Assembly: GCF_963678635.1 (NCBI RefSeq)
Contig: NC_087070.1
Span: forward strand, 43,198,988 to 43,262,987
Source: Symsagittifera roscoffensis
Lineage: Eukaryota; Xenacoelomorpha; Acoela; Convolutidae
Length of the DNA: 64,000 bases
Reading direction: 5' to 3'
The notes beneath the pieces were generated by a model. That model did not search any database. It was not told the origin of the DNA and was given only the letters and a program-made list of their open reading frames with translations. Below, piece after piece: positions 33,618-42,996 of the stretch (positions within the stretch are counted from its first letter, which is position 1; every line of letters starts with the position of its first letter). The translations under genes and the position numbers were made by a program.

Positions 33618-36600
33618 TCATTCCATCACTTCTCCATCTTGATCTTCGCTGTCTTCCAACACTTTCTCCAGCATGTCCATGGAGTTGCGGGCCGTGCCCC
33701 AACTCTCCTGCTCCAACAGCCTCGGTTTGCAACAAGGTAGCAAGTCCACATTCACCTTCTGCTCCCGGTTCCTGCAAAAGCTGTTGTGAAGACATAGGCT
33801 CACGTTTCGTTCTAGGTCAGCTCTTAAGACCTCTTTCTTCTCATCTTCAGTAACACAAGGCGCTCCAGCTACCCGCTTCACCGCTGTGGTGACCGCGTTT
33901 CTGTGCGTCAATAATGCTCTCTTATAGGCTCCTGGTCCTATATCTAGCTGGAAAGATTGATAGGCTTCCGTGTTCCTCGACATATGACGCTTCGCGCGTT
34001 CATACATCCATGATGTCATCACTGCACGGAACCAAGGCATCAATCTTTGCCTTGACCATATTCTTTCAATGGCTTTAGGTATCCTCAGAACCTTGCAGGT
34101 GGTCCTGAAAAGATCCAATTCACGACTCATCTTCACGTTGCTCAGCTGCTCAGGAGTCGGCACGGCCGTCTCCTGCTCACTTGTGTCCGCGTTAGCCTCC
34201 AGCCATCTCACTGCCAGCATGGCACTAACCACCACGATTGACACCTGTTGATTCTGATCGGGCAACCCCGTAGAGTACAACTCCTCCACGTCCCATACTA
34301 GTATTAGATTCCCGCGTTTGGGGTACCACAACGTCTGCGCCAAGCAGTGGCAAGGATACTCCCCATGGGTTCTCACTATGTTCCTTTGGGTCCGATACCC
34401 TGAGGCTCCCAGCAACGGTTCCACCTCCATCAGAATTCTGTGTAAGTCGTCTTTTTCTTCTATTGTGGGGAATTCAGTGGGTAAGGCTCCACTCGCTTTC
34501 TGTTTCTGGAACTCACTCACATTGCCTTCGCTCAATCTCAGAAACTCTTCACCCACCACATCTTGCAACTCGCCTTCAGATCTCTTCGGGACTGCCCGAA
34601 AGATCTTTGCCAACAAATCATGTGACCTCTCCGACATCCTGGCCAACCTCACGCACTTTGGCACAGAGAAAAGTTGATCAATCAATACCTGCTGTGTCCT
34701 CGCATCCATCACCACCATGTGTGTAGGATATCTACTACTGCAATATGGTGCGGAGCTTGAACCCACCAGATACTTTGAACCAGTCGGTTTATGATAGGCC
34801 TCACTATCTTTCAGATTCATCTCGTTCTCCAGAGCTTCTCTCCAGCCTCCGATTTTCTGCTCTGTCTGCAATGCTCCAGGGAATACTTCCACGCTGAGGG
34901 ACGTCACTAGCTCATGGGCACGCTCCAGGCGCTCAAGCGATTCAATCGAACTCGTCATGCTGCAAAATCCCAAGGCTGTGATCAAATTTACGTCCGTCAC
35001 CCCATGACAGTCCGCGACCAACTCCATACCACTTTTATCCGACATGCTCAGTCTTCCGTACAATCGTGCCAGTTGCCAATGCTGCTCGCTCAGCGTAACC
35101 AGGCAGTGTCCCAGGTTACAAACATGTCCTTCCATCCCACTGTGTTGAGCCAAGCATGTGCCTTGCTTCAACCAATTACTCGATGGACCTTCCTCGGACA
35201 GCTCCGTGGATGGGTTGCTCTTCCGCTTCGTCAATCTCATGGCCAGCAGATGATGTATCATGGCCAGATCATGTAAACTCGCGTCATCATCTAGGTCTAA
35301 CGCGATATCCGCCGTCATGTCCCAGATTAAACCGGCATTAGGATGAGGGCACCAAGAAGGCTTCATGAGTTCCCACATCGTCACTAGACTGGTTTTCAAG
35401 GGACCGTCCCAAGAACCACAATCAAAACTCACTTGCCCCTTTAGCTCGGGAACCGAGGGTTCGACCACTCGTTCTTCCAAAATAATTCCCAGCTTGGGTT
35501 GTTCCACCATCAGCATCCCAGTTTCTTTAATACGTTCAACCCAGAAATCGAGTACTATGACTTGCTCATAGTCGAAGTACGCTTCCCTGGCTTCTTCATT
35601 CACAAAGGGATTATACGCCATCCCCGGTATGCCAGACACATATTGGAACGACTTCAGTTTCCCTAGTGTTGCAAACTCTTTTTGTCCTTTGACTGCTTCA
35701 ATCAACTCCCGGCTCACTTTCAATTCTTTGTTGGAATATCTTCTCACCTCTTCCAACTTGCGATAGCTTTCCATGTCATTCGACTCCTTGTTTGGCACAG
35801 TCAATGGCATGTCCTGGTATAGTTCCAGGAGTGCCCTAAGGAAGTTCCTTTCACAATCAACTCCCTTTTGCCGAATGATCTTTATGCATTCTCCCAAAAC
35901 AGGAGTGGGGATACGATCCACCACGAACCTGACAAAGCAAAGGGCATCCTTACGCTTAGCCCATGCTATCGCAGAATCGTCTTTCGAAATCAACGCTCGC
36001 AGAGCTTCCATCAACTCCAGTTCCTGTTCCCGTGATTTCGAATCATTACTGGCTTCATACTCCGCTCTCTTGATGCCCATCAAGCACCAAGCCAACCGTA
36101 CTTGCAGATCAGTTCTCACGCAAGGATGAGCCAGGTATGCCGCCACTGTAGCAGGTGCATGCATCGACTCGTCGAAGTATCTCTGGAGGGCCGCCCTCCA
36201 GGAGATTTCTAGTAGCTTTTCCAATCCAACTTCGTTCGCTTCAGAGGACATTACCGTGCCGTATTCTTTTCGATTTAAGTTTGAATTCTCCGTGAGCTCT
36301 TTCAGATGTTCCTGCATGGCTCGCTTCTCGCTCCAAGCCATCAGGTGCCCTCTCGCTGAGTTTCTCGCTTTCAACATCTCCACATAACCTCCTGCTGGAT
36401 CTCCCATGTGGACTGATTCCGGCACAGTGACTCGACTGTACTCGACCACGCCGAGTTGTCCTTCCAGCTTCAGCTTGGCTATGTTGGTCCGCGAGGGCCT
36501 GTAATCTTCAATTCCTCCAGATCCACATTGACTGATGATCTCCATCTCTAATTTAGTGTCTGCCAGGGTTCGTGCTGTTTTCTTTGATCTTACGGCAGTC

Positions 36601-39600
36601 GTGGTCAGACTAGCCAAGAGCATAGGGGGTACCAGATTCTCTTTTTCTCCCCCTGTCAGCGTTGCACTATCTCCTTGCCCGCTCTCGCCTGAACGACCTG
36701 CGCTCGTTAAAGAGGTCACCACTGCGTTGGCTCTCGACTTCACCACTCTCGGGTTCATGGCTCGCCTTCCTGTCTTCCCTCTTAGTCGCTTCAGCCCCTT
36801 CCTGGCTCGTCTAACAGGTAATTTCTTTGCAACCTGCTGATCATCGGCACTGTCTTCTGTTACTGACTCGGTCAGAACATCCGACTCCATGGAGTTCACT
36901 ATTTTCTCCAGGACCTCACGCATGATGGGTTGGTTCAACCCCACCTTCATTATGGACTGCGTCCCATATCGCCTTATCACGTCCCATGATATTTCCATGA
37001 AATTCACTCGGCTCCAGGTTGTCCCTGCCTTGCCTTCTAGCTCACTCTGATATCTCTCCCATTCCTCTTCCGGCAACGTGCTCAGGAAGGATACCCTCAT
37101 TGATTCTTCGATTTTTCTCCTCCTTGGTGACTCATGGAGCAATCTCTGCGGATCCCTGCTTTGGCACTCTCTCGCCTGGCTTATTGGGTCTATCGGGGAT
37201 AAGTCGGCCGACGCCTCCTTTGTAGGGGACATGAAAAACGATGGCGTCATTAGCAATAGACTCCCCTCGACTTCCCCATCGTCGTCTTCACTAAACCGGT
37301 ATTCTAGCAAGTCTCTCTCTAACGCACCCAGATCCGTCTCACCCGGTTTTCCCGTCTTTCCCTCGGTATCGTTGTCGTCATGATCCATCAAATCATCATC
37401 ACCTGCATCAGGTTTCGGCCTGGGTCCTGAAGGTCCTTGTCGTGAGTCTATGCCCGAGTCCGGCCGAGCCGGGACGGTCATGTCTCCTGCATGATAAAAC
37501 AACTCATCATTCACCAGGAATTCTACAGACTCCTCGCCATGTGGTGCTAGGTCCTCTATCGTTATATATGAGCCCCCTCTGCTCTCCTTTGCCACTTCCA
37601 TCATCACTACCTTCACTTCTCCTGACCACTTCAGTCTTGATAAGTCATCCGTGGGAGAATACACTTCGTTCCACATTTCGGCCGAGACCTCTGGTCTCCT
37701 GGAAGGTAGTGCCTTGATCTTCTTCCTACTCCAAGCATCAGGAAATGAGAAGTCGAATGTGTGCGCGGCTGCCAAATTCCAGCCGATGAAGCGCGGCTCT
37801 ATCCCTTCACTCCACTTCAACATTCTCTTTTCTGCATCACGAGCTGCTCCGATGCGAGGGGCAATGATGGGAGATGTGACTCCCAACAACATCCTCCTTA
37901 TCGGTGGATATCGAGGGCATTGGTCCGGCAGCGGCCTGGACCCAGATAGCCACGCTTGCTGGTTCTCTTTGGCGTGTGCATAGGCCTCTGGTAAGAGTGG
38001 CACTCCCATAGCCGCTTCTGTATCCTTTACTACTGGTCTTAAGTTCCAAAGCTTCGGGTTGAACTGGATATGAGAAAGTTCCTCACGGCCCATTCGGCAT
38101 TTGAAGTGGTTGTTGAAATCCATCAACATCCAACCTGGCTCCGCTATTCTTCCGAACAGCCTATCGTCACTGGCCAGCCCTCTCAACTCACTCTGTTCTA
38201 CCCAGTTCAGTACGGAACAGTCCACGACTGAGACCAGGTTGACGTACAACACTGAATTCCTGTACGCCTTAACTTGTACATCCGGGAACGCAAAAGACAT
38301 CACCGGTCCATACACCACTGTGACGAATTCCCGCAGTCCGTGGACCAGAGCCAACGGATCAATCCGCATCATGACAGCTAAGTCCGTCAGTAAGGGCATG
38401 CCACAATACTGCTTACTCTCGCCCGCATTCGTCGCCACCTTATCTTCTCCCGTGACGCTTCTGTTCTGTTGTAAGAGGTATTGAAGCAGGAGAGTCCTCC
38501 AGTCTTTCATCTTCTTGAGCGAGGCGGTTTCCAACTGTGCATTGAACTCACGACTCGGTCCCTGTAGTTGTTCAGGGTAACGTAACAGCACAAGCAAATC
38601 ACTCAGTCGACCGTAGGTCATAGCAATCAGAGTCAGGAGTCCATCCAATCTCAAATCGGCTAACGCTTGGGTGAAGAGATTCGCCGGCCCCTTCACGAAA
38701 TTTTCGTGACCAAATGTCACGTACAAGGCTAATACCAGGCCAATCGATAACTTCCTGATGTCTCTGACAAAACTCGCAATCAAGTTCCGGGATGCCATAG
38801 GATAGCACGTCGATAGGAAGGATGGCGTCCATCCCACTCCCATTCCTCCCAAGATAGCATCCGATCGTTCGTACTGTGCCCTCGTGGCTAGCACGTCCGC
38901 TTGGAACTTGTCCAGTGACATCGTGTTTACGTCCTGCATTAGTTTCAACATCATGCCCCCAGTTAACTCCCGGGCATCAAACAGGTTTTTCAGGTACACG
39001 TGTATCTCCTTTATCACTGCCGGCGCATGCTCGAACGCGTCCTCACCCAAGGTGCACAGCCTTGGTGACAAGTACAACCATACGTTATTGTGCGGCTTCG
39101 TGCGCAAAGCCATTGCCATGAGATCTTCTTCCGCTGATGTCATGTTCTTCCTGACTACCCTGCCCTGCTCATTCTCGGCATGATCCATCTGTCTGAACCA
39201 GAGATCATCAGCCACCTGTTGTACTAGCAGATGACCGTCGTCCACCCCTGGTCTTAGTTTCAGCAATCTGGCAAAGTTGGACAGCTCCAACCCCAGAACT
39301 TCATCTAGCACCAACCGAGTTGTGCTACAATCTCTGAGCCCCTGTATGGCATTCGAAATGTCAGCCCAAACGGCGGGAAGCTCAGATCGGGACGGGTAGT
39401 AATTGTCCGGGCCCACTACTCTGTTTGGGGCAGGAATTATCACATTGAACCTTCCCTCTGCTATTGCTGTGACCATTGTATATACAAATTGGAGGGGTTC
39501 TGGTAATGCAGCGTACCCTGGTGACAATACAAAGATCACCTTCACCACATTCATGGTGAAGCGTTGTCTTGCTGCTGCCTCTACCTCAGCCATTGCCGAG

Positions 39601-41333
39601 AGCAGTGTCATTATCGCCTCCCCTATAACCTCGTTACTCGGGATCGACCCATCCGTCAGACGTGACAATAAGCCCCTGCTTTGCAGATGATCATTTGAGC
39701 CTGCAACCACTATTACCTGCGGCTCCATACTGACCACCCTTCGCACACTTATCATCATGCCGATTGCTTGTCCCCAGTCCAATTTAGGTGCCGTCAAGAA
39801 AATCACGTCGGGCCAAAAGAGGGAACGGGGCGTGTAGAGATAATCGGAACTTGCCACGATCAGATACTTCGCAGCTTTCATCTCTAAGGGATCGTAAGCA
39901 GCGAACAGGCCATCGCCTATTGGGGCCTTCAGTTTCCCATATCTCTGTTCATCTCCATCTACCATAGTCGTTCGGGGATAATCCCCTGAATACTCGCCAG
40001 GCGTCTGACCAGGTGGTTTAGCGAACTGCCTGTACATCTTATGATGCTTGTTATTGGGCTTGTTCTCTGTCTGAAACTTGCCCCTTGGAGCAGGTGGCGT
40101 CAATTCCCGGGCTCTCTGTCTGACGTCTGTAAGGGATCGTGTGTTCAAAGGTCCAAAGGTATTGTCCTGAGGCAACCCGTTCAAGTCTGCATGTCGGAGC
40201 GTAGTCGTAGAGCTGAACTGCTCCTGTTCTGCTAGCAGCCAATCCACGCCTGGTATCCGATACAATCGCGACACCGTGGGACTTTCTCCGCCAATCATTC
40301 TCATCGCGTCCTCCCGACACGTCAGGGTATTCATGTTCAGCTTCGTGGACATGTCCGTCTTATACTGTCCCCAATGACTAGGGTCTGATCGATTCCAAAG
40401 CAGCAGGCTGCCTGGTTCAACTCCTTCCGCAGGCACGGCGCTCGTAGACGATCCTGCTGCTGGAGCAGGGTTCGCCGTGGCGGGTGGATCATTCCTCCTA
40501 GACACGGTCTGGGAGTTATTTCTGTTTTGAACCACTGATCTGCCGAGTCGGCTTTCAAGCGGTTGTATTCTGGGAGGAGGAGCAGTCCCCAGCCTCTCTC
40601 TCACGTTTGAGCTAGGAGTGGTGGGTGCGGCTACAACCGTCTCCATTGCCAAGGGCCCTAGGCGGTTGACGAGGGACTCGGGCACGCTTGCCCTTATTCT
40701 GCTTCCTCCAGTCGTTGAACTGGTCCGAGCCAGAGAACTGGTCGCCCTCGACTCCTGCTCCATTTCTCTCAATTGCGTCTGAAATATATCATTCATCCAG
40801 TGTCTCCCTCGTTGGGTGTTGAAATGTATCCCATCTTTGGTAAGCGCAACATGATCAATCATGTGCAGCGTGTTTTCGATATCCAGGAGTCGCAACTCGC
40901 CAGGGTTGTTTCTCACCAGATTACGGATCATTTCATTCCACCGTGTCACGTTGCCGTTCATGAAATCTGCCACTGTGGTGCCCATCAGCGGGTTTTGTGG
41001 TATCGTGCACAGCACCACAAACCTGGGCCTGTACTTCTCCTTCAGTTCATTCAGGAGGCATACCAGCAGAGGCTCCCACTTGCACTCGGGGGTCACTGGG
41101 GCTCTCGAGACGTCATTAGTTCCTAGCATGATCACCAGCGTATCCAGGTGATCCTCGCTTTGGAATTCCATCATTTTGATGACCTGAGCCACTGAAGCTC
41201 CTCCAAAGGACAAGGTGGTTGTCTGACCATAGACGAAGATCTCATTCAGATCCCTCACCAAACTGTCTCCTATGATCAGTGGCGACTCCCTGGGGGAATC
41301 ACCTGGTCGCTCGTAGCGGGGTTCCAGCTCATG
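33618..41333 (-). CDS. Giant 3' ORF: SGNH (GDSL) hydrolase plus ~2400-residue unknown region
   Basis: The frame is open from just after a TGA at 41334-41336 to the stop at 33618, about 2570 codons without interruption. No ATG precedes the first domain, so it is probably entered from the upstream 186-codon ORF, which overlaps it by 58 bases. The SGNH domain is complete: GDSL-type block with the Ser codon at 41264-41262, Gly block FGGAS, GTND about 50 residues on and DGIH another 93 residues on, so Ser, Gly, Asn and Asp-x-x-His are all present. About 210 residues further on is a disordered Pro/Arg-rich linker. Near residues 470-680 (counted from 41261) is a second, SGNH-like segment with ASSD and AGSND. 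An acidic patch (about 37,250-37,400) and a basic, NLS-like patch (about 36,730-36,840) follow. The rest is mostly helical, Cys-containing and unrecognised. No signal peptide or membrane helix is seen, so this is not an envelope-type protein. Role in the element is unknown; lipid or acyl-ester hydrolysis is the family expectation. Confidence 0.85.
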   Translation of the reverse strand, partial: HELEPRYERPGDSPRESPLIIGDSLVRDLNEIFVYGQTTTLSFGGASVAQVIKMMEFQSEDHLDTLVIMLGTNDVSRAPVTPECKWEPLLVCLLNELKEKYRPRFVVLCTIPQNPLMGTTVADFMNGNVTRWNEMIRNLVRNNPGELRLLDIENTLHMIDHVALTKDGIHFNTQRGRHWMNDIFQTQLREMEQESRATSSLARTSSTTGGSRIRASVPESLVNRLGPLAMETVVAAPTTPSSNVRERLGTAPPPRIQPLESRLGRSVVQNRNNSQTVSRRNDPPATANPAPAAGSSTSAVPAEGVEPGSLLLWNRSDPSHWGQYKTDMSTKLNMNTLTCREDAMRMIGGESPTVSRLYRIPGVDWLLAEQEQFSSTTTLRHADLNGLPQDNTFGPLNTRSLTDVRQRARELTPPAPRGKFQTENKPNNKHHKMYRQFAKPPGQTPGEYSGDYPRTTMVDGDEQRYGKLKAPIGDGLFAAYDPLEMKAAKYLIVASSDYLYTPRSLFWPDVIFLTAPKLDWGQAIGMMISVRRVVSMEPQVIVVAGSNDHLQSRGLLSRLTDGSIPSNEVIGEAIMTLLSAMAEVEAAARQRFTMNVVKVIFVLSPGYAALPEPLQFVYTMVTAIAEGRFNVIIPAPNRVVGPDNYYPSRSELPAVWADISNAIQGLRDCSTTRLVLDEVLGLELSNFARLLKLRPGVDDGHLLVQQVADDLWFRQMDHAENEQGRVVRKNMTSAEEDLMAMALRTKPHNNVWLYLSPRLCTLGEDAFEHAPAVIKEIHVYLKNLFDARELTGGMMLKLMQDVNTMSLDKFQADVLATRAQYERSDAILGGMGVGWTPSFLSTCYPMASRNLIASFVRDIRKLSIGLVLALYVTFGHENFVKGPANLFTQALADLRLDGLLTLIAMTYGRLSDLLVLLRYPEQLQGPSREFNAQLETASLKKMKDWRTLLLQYLLQQNRSVTGEDKVATNAGESKQYCGMPLLTDLAVMMRIDPLALVHGLREFVTVVYGPVMSFAFPDVQVKAYRNSVLYVNLVSVVDCSVLNWVEQSELRGLASDDRLFGRIAEPGWMLMDFNNHFKCRMGREELSHIQFNPKLWNLRPVVKDTEAAMGVPLLPEAYAHAKENQQAWLSGSRPLPDQCPRYPPIRRMLLGVTSPIIAPRIGAARDAEKRMLKWSEGIEPRFIGWNLAAAHTFDFSFPDAWSRKKIKALPSRRPEVSAEMWNEVYSPTDDLSRLKWSGEVKVVMMEVAKESRGGSYITIEDLAPHGEESVEFLVNDELFYHAGDMTVPARPDSGIDSRQGPSGPRPKPDAGDDDLMDHDDNDTEGKTGKPGETDLGALERDLLEYRFSEDDDGEVEGSLLLMTPSFFMSPTKEASADLSPIDPISQARECQSRDPQRLLHESPRRRKIEESMRVSFLSTLPEEEWERYQSELEGKAGTTWSRVNFMEISWDVIRRYGTQSIMKVGLNQPIMREVLEKIVNSMESDVLTESVTEDSADDQQVAKKLPVRRARKGLKRLRGKTGRRAMNPRVVKSRANAVVTSLTSAGRSGESGQGDSATLTGGEKENLVPPMLLASLTTTAVRSKKTARTLADTKLEMEIISQCGSGGIEDYRPSRTNIAKLKLEGQLGVVEYSRVTVPESVHMGDPAGGYVEMLKARNSARGHLMAWSEKRAMQEHLKELTENSNLNRKEYGTVMSSEANEVGLEKLLEISWRAALQRYFDESMHAPATVAAYLAHPCVRTDLQVRLAWCLMGIKRAEYEASNDSKSREQELELMEALRALISKDDSAIAWAKRKDALCFVRFVVDRIPTPVLGECIKIIRQKGVDCERNFLRALLELYQDMPLTVPNKESNDMESYRKLEEVRRYSNKELKVSRELIEAVKGQKEFATLGKLKSFQYVSGIPGMAYNPFVNEEAREAYFDYEQVIVLDFWVERIKETGMLMVEQPKLGIILEERVVEPSVPELKGQVSFDCGSWDGPLKTSLVTMWELMKPSWCPHPNAGLIWDMTADIALDLDDDASLHDLAMIHHLLAMRLTKRKSNPSTELSEEGPSSNWLKQGTCLAQHSGMEGHVCNLGHCLVTLSEQHWQLARLYGRLSMSDKSGMELVADCHGVTDVNLITALGFCSMTSSIESLERLERAHELVTSLSVEVFPGALQTEQKIGGWREALENEMNLKDSEAYHKPTGSKYLVGSSSAPYCSSRYPTHMVVMDARTQQVLIDQLFSVPKCVRLARMSERSHDLLAKIFRAVPKRSEGELQDVVGEEFLRLSEGNVSEFQKQKASGALPTEFPTIEEKDDLHRILMEVEPLLGASGYRTQRNIVRTHGEYPCHCLAQTLWYPKRGNLILVWDVEELYSTGLPDQNQQVSIVVVSAMLAVRWLEANADTSEQETAVPTPEQLSNVKMSRELDLFRTTCKVLRIPKAIERIWSRQRLMPWFRAVMTSWMYERAKRHMSRNTEAYQSFQLDIGPGAYKRALLTHRNAVTTAVKRVAGAPCVTEDEKKEVLRADLERNVSLCLHNSFCRNREQKVNVDLLPCCKPRLLEQESWGTARNSMDMLEKVLEDSEDQDGEVME

Positions 41334-41836
41334 TCATTCAGGCAAGCTCGAGGATGCTCCGCAGCTACTTGCGTGAACTGGTGCCGTGTCATCAGATTCT
41401 TCCTGATATCTACCACGCGGGACTTCTGATAGGTTCTGCCATGCGCAATCCCCGAGGGCACCATCGTGTGGGGTGCGCGCTCCGAGCTATTAGATGACTG
41501 ATCACGACGCTGGGAAGGAATGATCCTACCCAATGTCCGTCCAGTGGTTCGGTTGATCTCCTCCATTGTCGCTCTGGCCACTTGGTTGAACGATTCTTGG
41601 AACTGAGGGGCGAGGTAAGTGTCAGAAGGGTCTGGTATCGTGAACCTTTGACTAGAAGCAGACAGTCGTGTCTGCTGAGGAGCCTCGGGCTCTCTCGATA
41701 CACACAAATCCAGAACCTCGGTCCCTCTCGATACACACAGCTCCTGAGCTGTTGTCCCGGGGCGTGTGTCGTTGGATCCCTCCGAGGATCTCATGCTCGC
41801 CAGAACTTCCGGTGACACTTGGCTCACCTTCGCCAT
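41276..41836 (-). CDS. 186-codon linker ORF upstream of the SGNH ORF
   Basis: The ATG at 41836 follows directly on a TAA stop in the same frame (TAA-ATG), and the frame ends TGA at 41276, six bases before the GDSL block of the giant ORF. The protein is polar and mostly disordered, with a short internal repeat (ELCVSRGTEVL / DLCVSREPEAP). A run of five C at 41292-41296 lies in the 58-base overlap with the giant ORF. A backward one-base shift there would lead straight into the SGNH domain. It could be a separate protein, the N-terminal part of the giant protein, or one gene broken by mutation. Confidence 0.6.
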   Translation of the reverse strand: MAKVSQVSPEVLASMRSSEGSNDTRPGTTAQELCVSRGTEVLDLCVSREPEAPQQTRLSASSQRFTIPDPSDTYLAPQFQESFNQVARATMEEINRTTGRTLGRIIPSQRRDQSSNSSERAPHTMVPSGIAHGRTYQKSRVVDIRKNLMTRHQFTQVAAEHPRACLNDMSWNPATSDQVIPPGSRH

Positions 41837-42322
41837 TTACAGGTCCTTCAGGTGCTTTATTTCATCCTCGTTGTAAGCCACCTGTAGATCTTCGTATTTC
41901 TTCTTCCATTCGTCTCTTTCTCGAGCTATTGCCCTATACTCCTGGAGTTTGGCACACAGCTCGCTCTGATCTTTCTCCTTCTTTTCCAGCGTCTCGATCG
42001 TCTCCGTCGTCTGGATCTCTATCTCATTCACCCTCATTTTCTTCAAAGGAGGAGCAGCCGTAGGAGAGTCGACCGAATGTGACGGGCCTGGCCCATCACG
42101 TTGTCTCTTCGCTCCGATGAGTGGCTGCGCCGGTTGGACTGGTAAGGGCATCTCACCTAGCCGGTGGTCCCTCTGCTCACCTAGTCCTGGCTCACGAGCC
42201 AGGTCGTGGCCAGACATTTCTCCACGCCTCCATCTCATCAGTCGGTTTCGGCTTCTCTCGGCGGTCCCGGACTCACCGAAGGCCAACATCAACACGACTT
42301 CCGTAGGGCGATTCCCTCGACC
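41837..42322 (-). CDS. Coiled-coil ORF (152 codons from ATG 42295)
   Basis: The frame is open from a TAG at 42323-42325 to a TAA at 41837-41839, with the first ATG at 42295. The N-terminal half is Arg/Gly/Pro-rich. The C-terminal ~65 residues form a clear charged coiled coil (ETIETLEKKEKDQSELCAKL...). The frame is the same as that of the 51-codon ORF before it and the 186-codon ORF after it, so the three may be one N-terminal region interrupted by two stops. A coiled coil ahead of an SGNH esterase is the layout of ORF1 proteins in some L2-type LINEs (established), which is why I link it to the giant ORF (inference). Confidence 0.55.
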   Translation of the reverse strand, partial: GRGNRPTEVVLMLAFGESGTAERSRNRLMRWRRGEMSGHDLAREPGLGEQRDHRLGEMPLPVQPAQPLIGAKRQRDGPGPSHSVDSPTAAPPLKKMRVNEIEIQTTETIETLEKKEKDQSELCAKLQEYRAIARERDEWKKKYEDLQVAYNEDEIKHLKDL

Positions 42323-42478
42323 CTATCGTCCTAGTGCATTAAGGAGCGCGACCACAAAAATCACCAACCCCGGGTCTTCTCTTGTGAAATCACAATCGAT
42401 CAGCCGCTGATAGATCTCGTCTAGAGTCGCTCCTAGACTCGCTGAGAGGAATTCCATGAGTTCGTTCGTGTCACCCAT
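42323..42478 (-). CDS. 51-codon ORF, first start codon of the 3' gene set
   Basis: The ATG at 42478 (AGAAATGGG context) is the first in-frame start after a good splice acceptor (about 42571). The short protein begins MGDTNELMEFLSASLG and is hydrophobic near its end (VIFVVALLNALG), before TAG. The same frame continues open after the TAG through the coiled-coil ORF. It is likely the true N terminus of the 3' gene product in an intact element, or a short upstream ORF. Confidence 0.5.
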   Translation of the reverse strand: MGDTNELMEFLSASLGATLDEIYQRLIDCDFTREDPGLVIFVVALLNALGR

Positions 42479-42996
42479 TTCTTATCGTGTTGATTCTTGC
42501 TGTCGTGTAGTGTCTTCTTGTGTCGTTTCGATTCAATGGATTCAATAAACAATCTTCGATCAATCAAGATCTAAAAAACAAGTCGCGACTTAGAACCATC
42601 ATTTTTGGATACAACATCATTCAATTCTTTAAAACTCTCCATTGAAATTCTTTTTTCAATTCTGATTTAAAAATTTAGCACCAAGGTGGATCGTCCACTT
42701 TTACCTTTGTCAGAGTAGCACGAATGTGCGCTGTCACCTTGATGACCTGGAGTGCCCCAGGTCTTTTATGACACAAACATAAAACATATCATAACAATAA
42801 TATAACATAAACACATAAACATCACACACCTACACTATCACATAAAAACATAATCCCTAATACTGTACCTAAAACCTAACCTAACCTAAAACTTGACTCT
42901 AATTCTTATCGACTAACTTAATAAAAACAACTTATCGCCGAGCGCAATTCTTAGCATATGCTCAGATAGTATTTTTTATGTAAGTAAACTTCTATG
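42479..42996 (-). other. Spacer between integrase-macro ORF and the 3' gene set, with splice acceptor
   Basis: This is AT-rich and non-coding, in contrast to the coding parts on either side. In sense it contains TTGTTTTTTAG ending at 42571, a strong acceptor about 92 bases before the ATG at 42478. It also has CA-rich simple sequence and CCTAACCTAACCT on the plus strand (about 42870-42895). This is the expected place for an acceptor that makes a spliced mRNA for the 3' genes. Confidence 0.55.

Noticed and set aside
33546-40558. Many plus-strand ORFs of 60-127 codons opposite the giant ORF
   Set aside because: They are antisense shadows of a long, less AT-rich coding frame; none has its own motif or start context.
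33618-41333. Giant ORF as a retroviral envelope
   Set aside because: No signal peptide, fusion peptide, furin-type site or membrane anchor is visible, and it begins with an SGNH enzyme.
42870-42900. CCTAACCTAACCT as an internal telomere-like repeat
   Set aside because: Only two to three imperfect units within a transposon spacer; most likely simple sequence.
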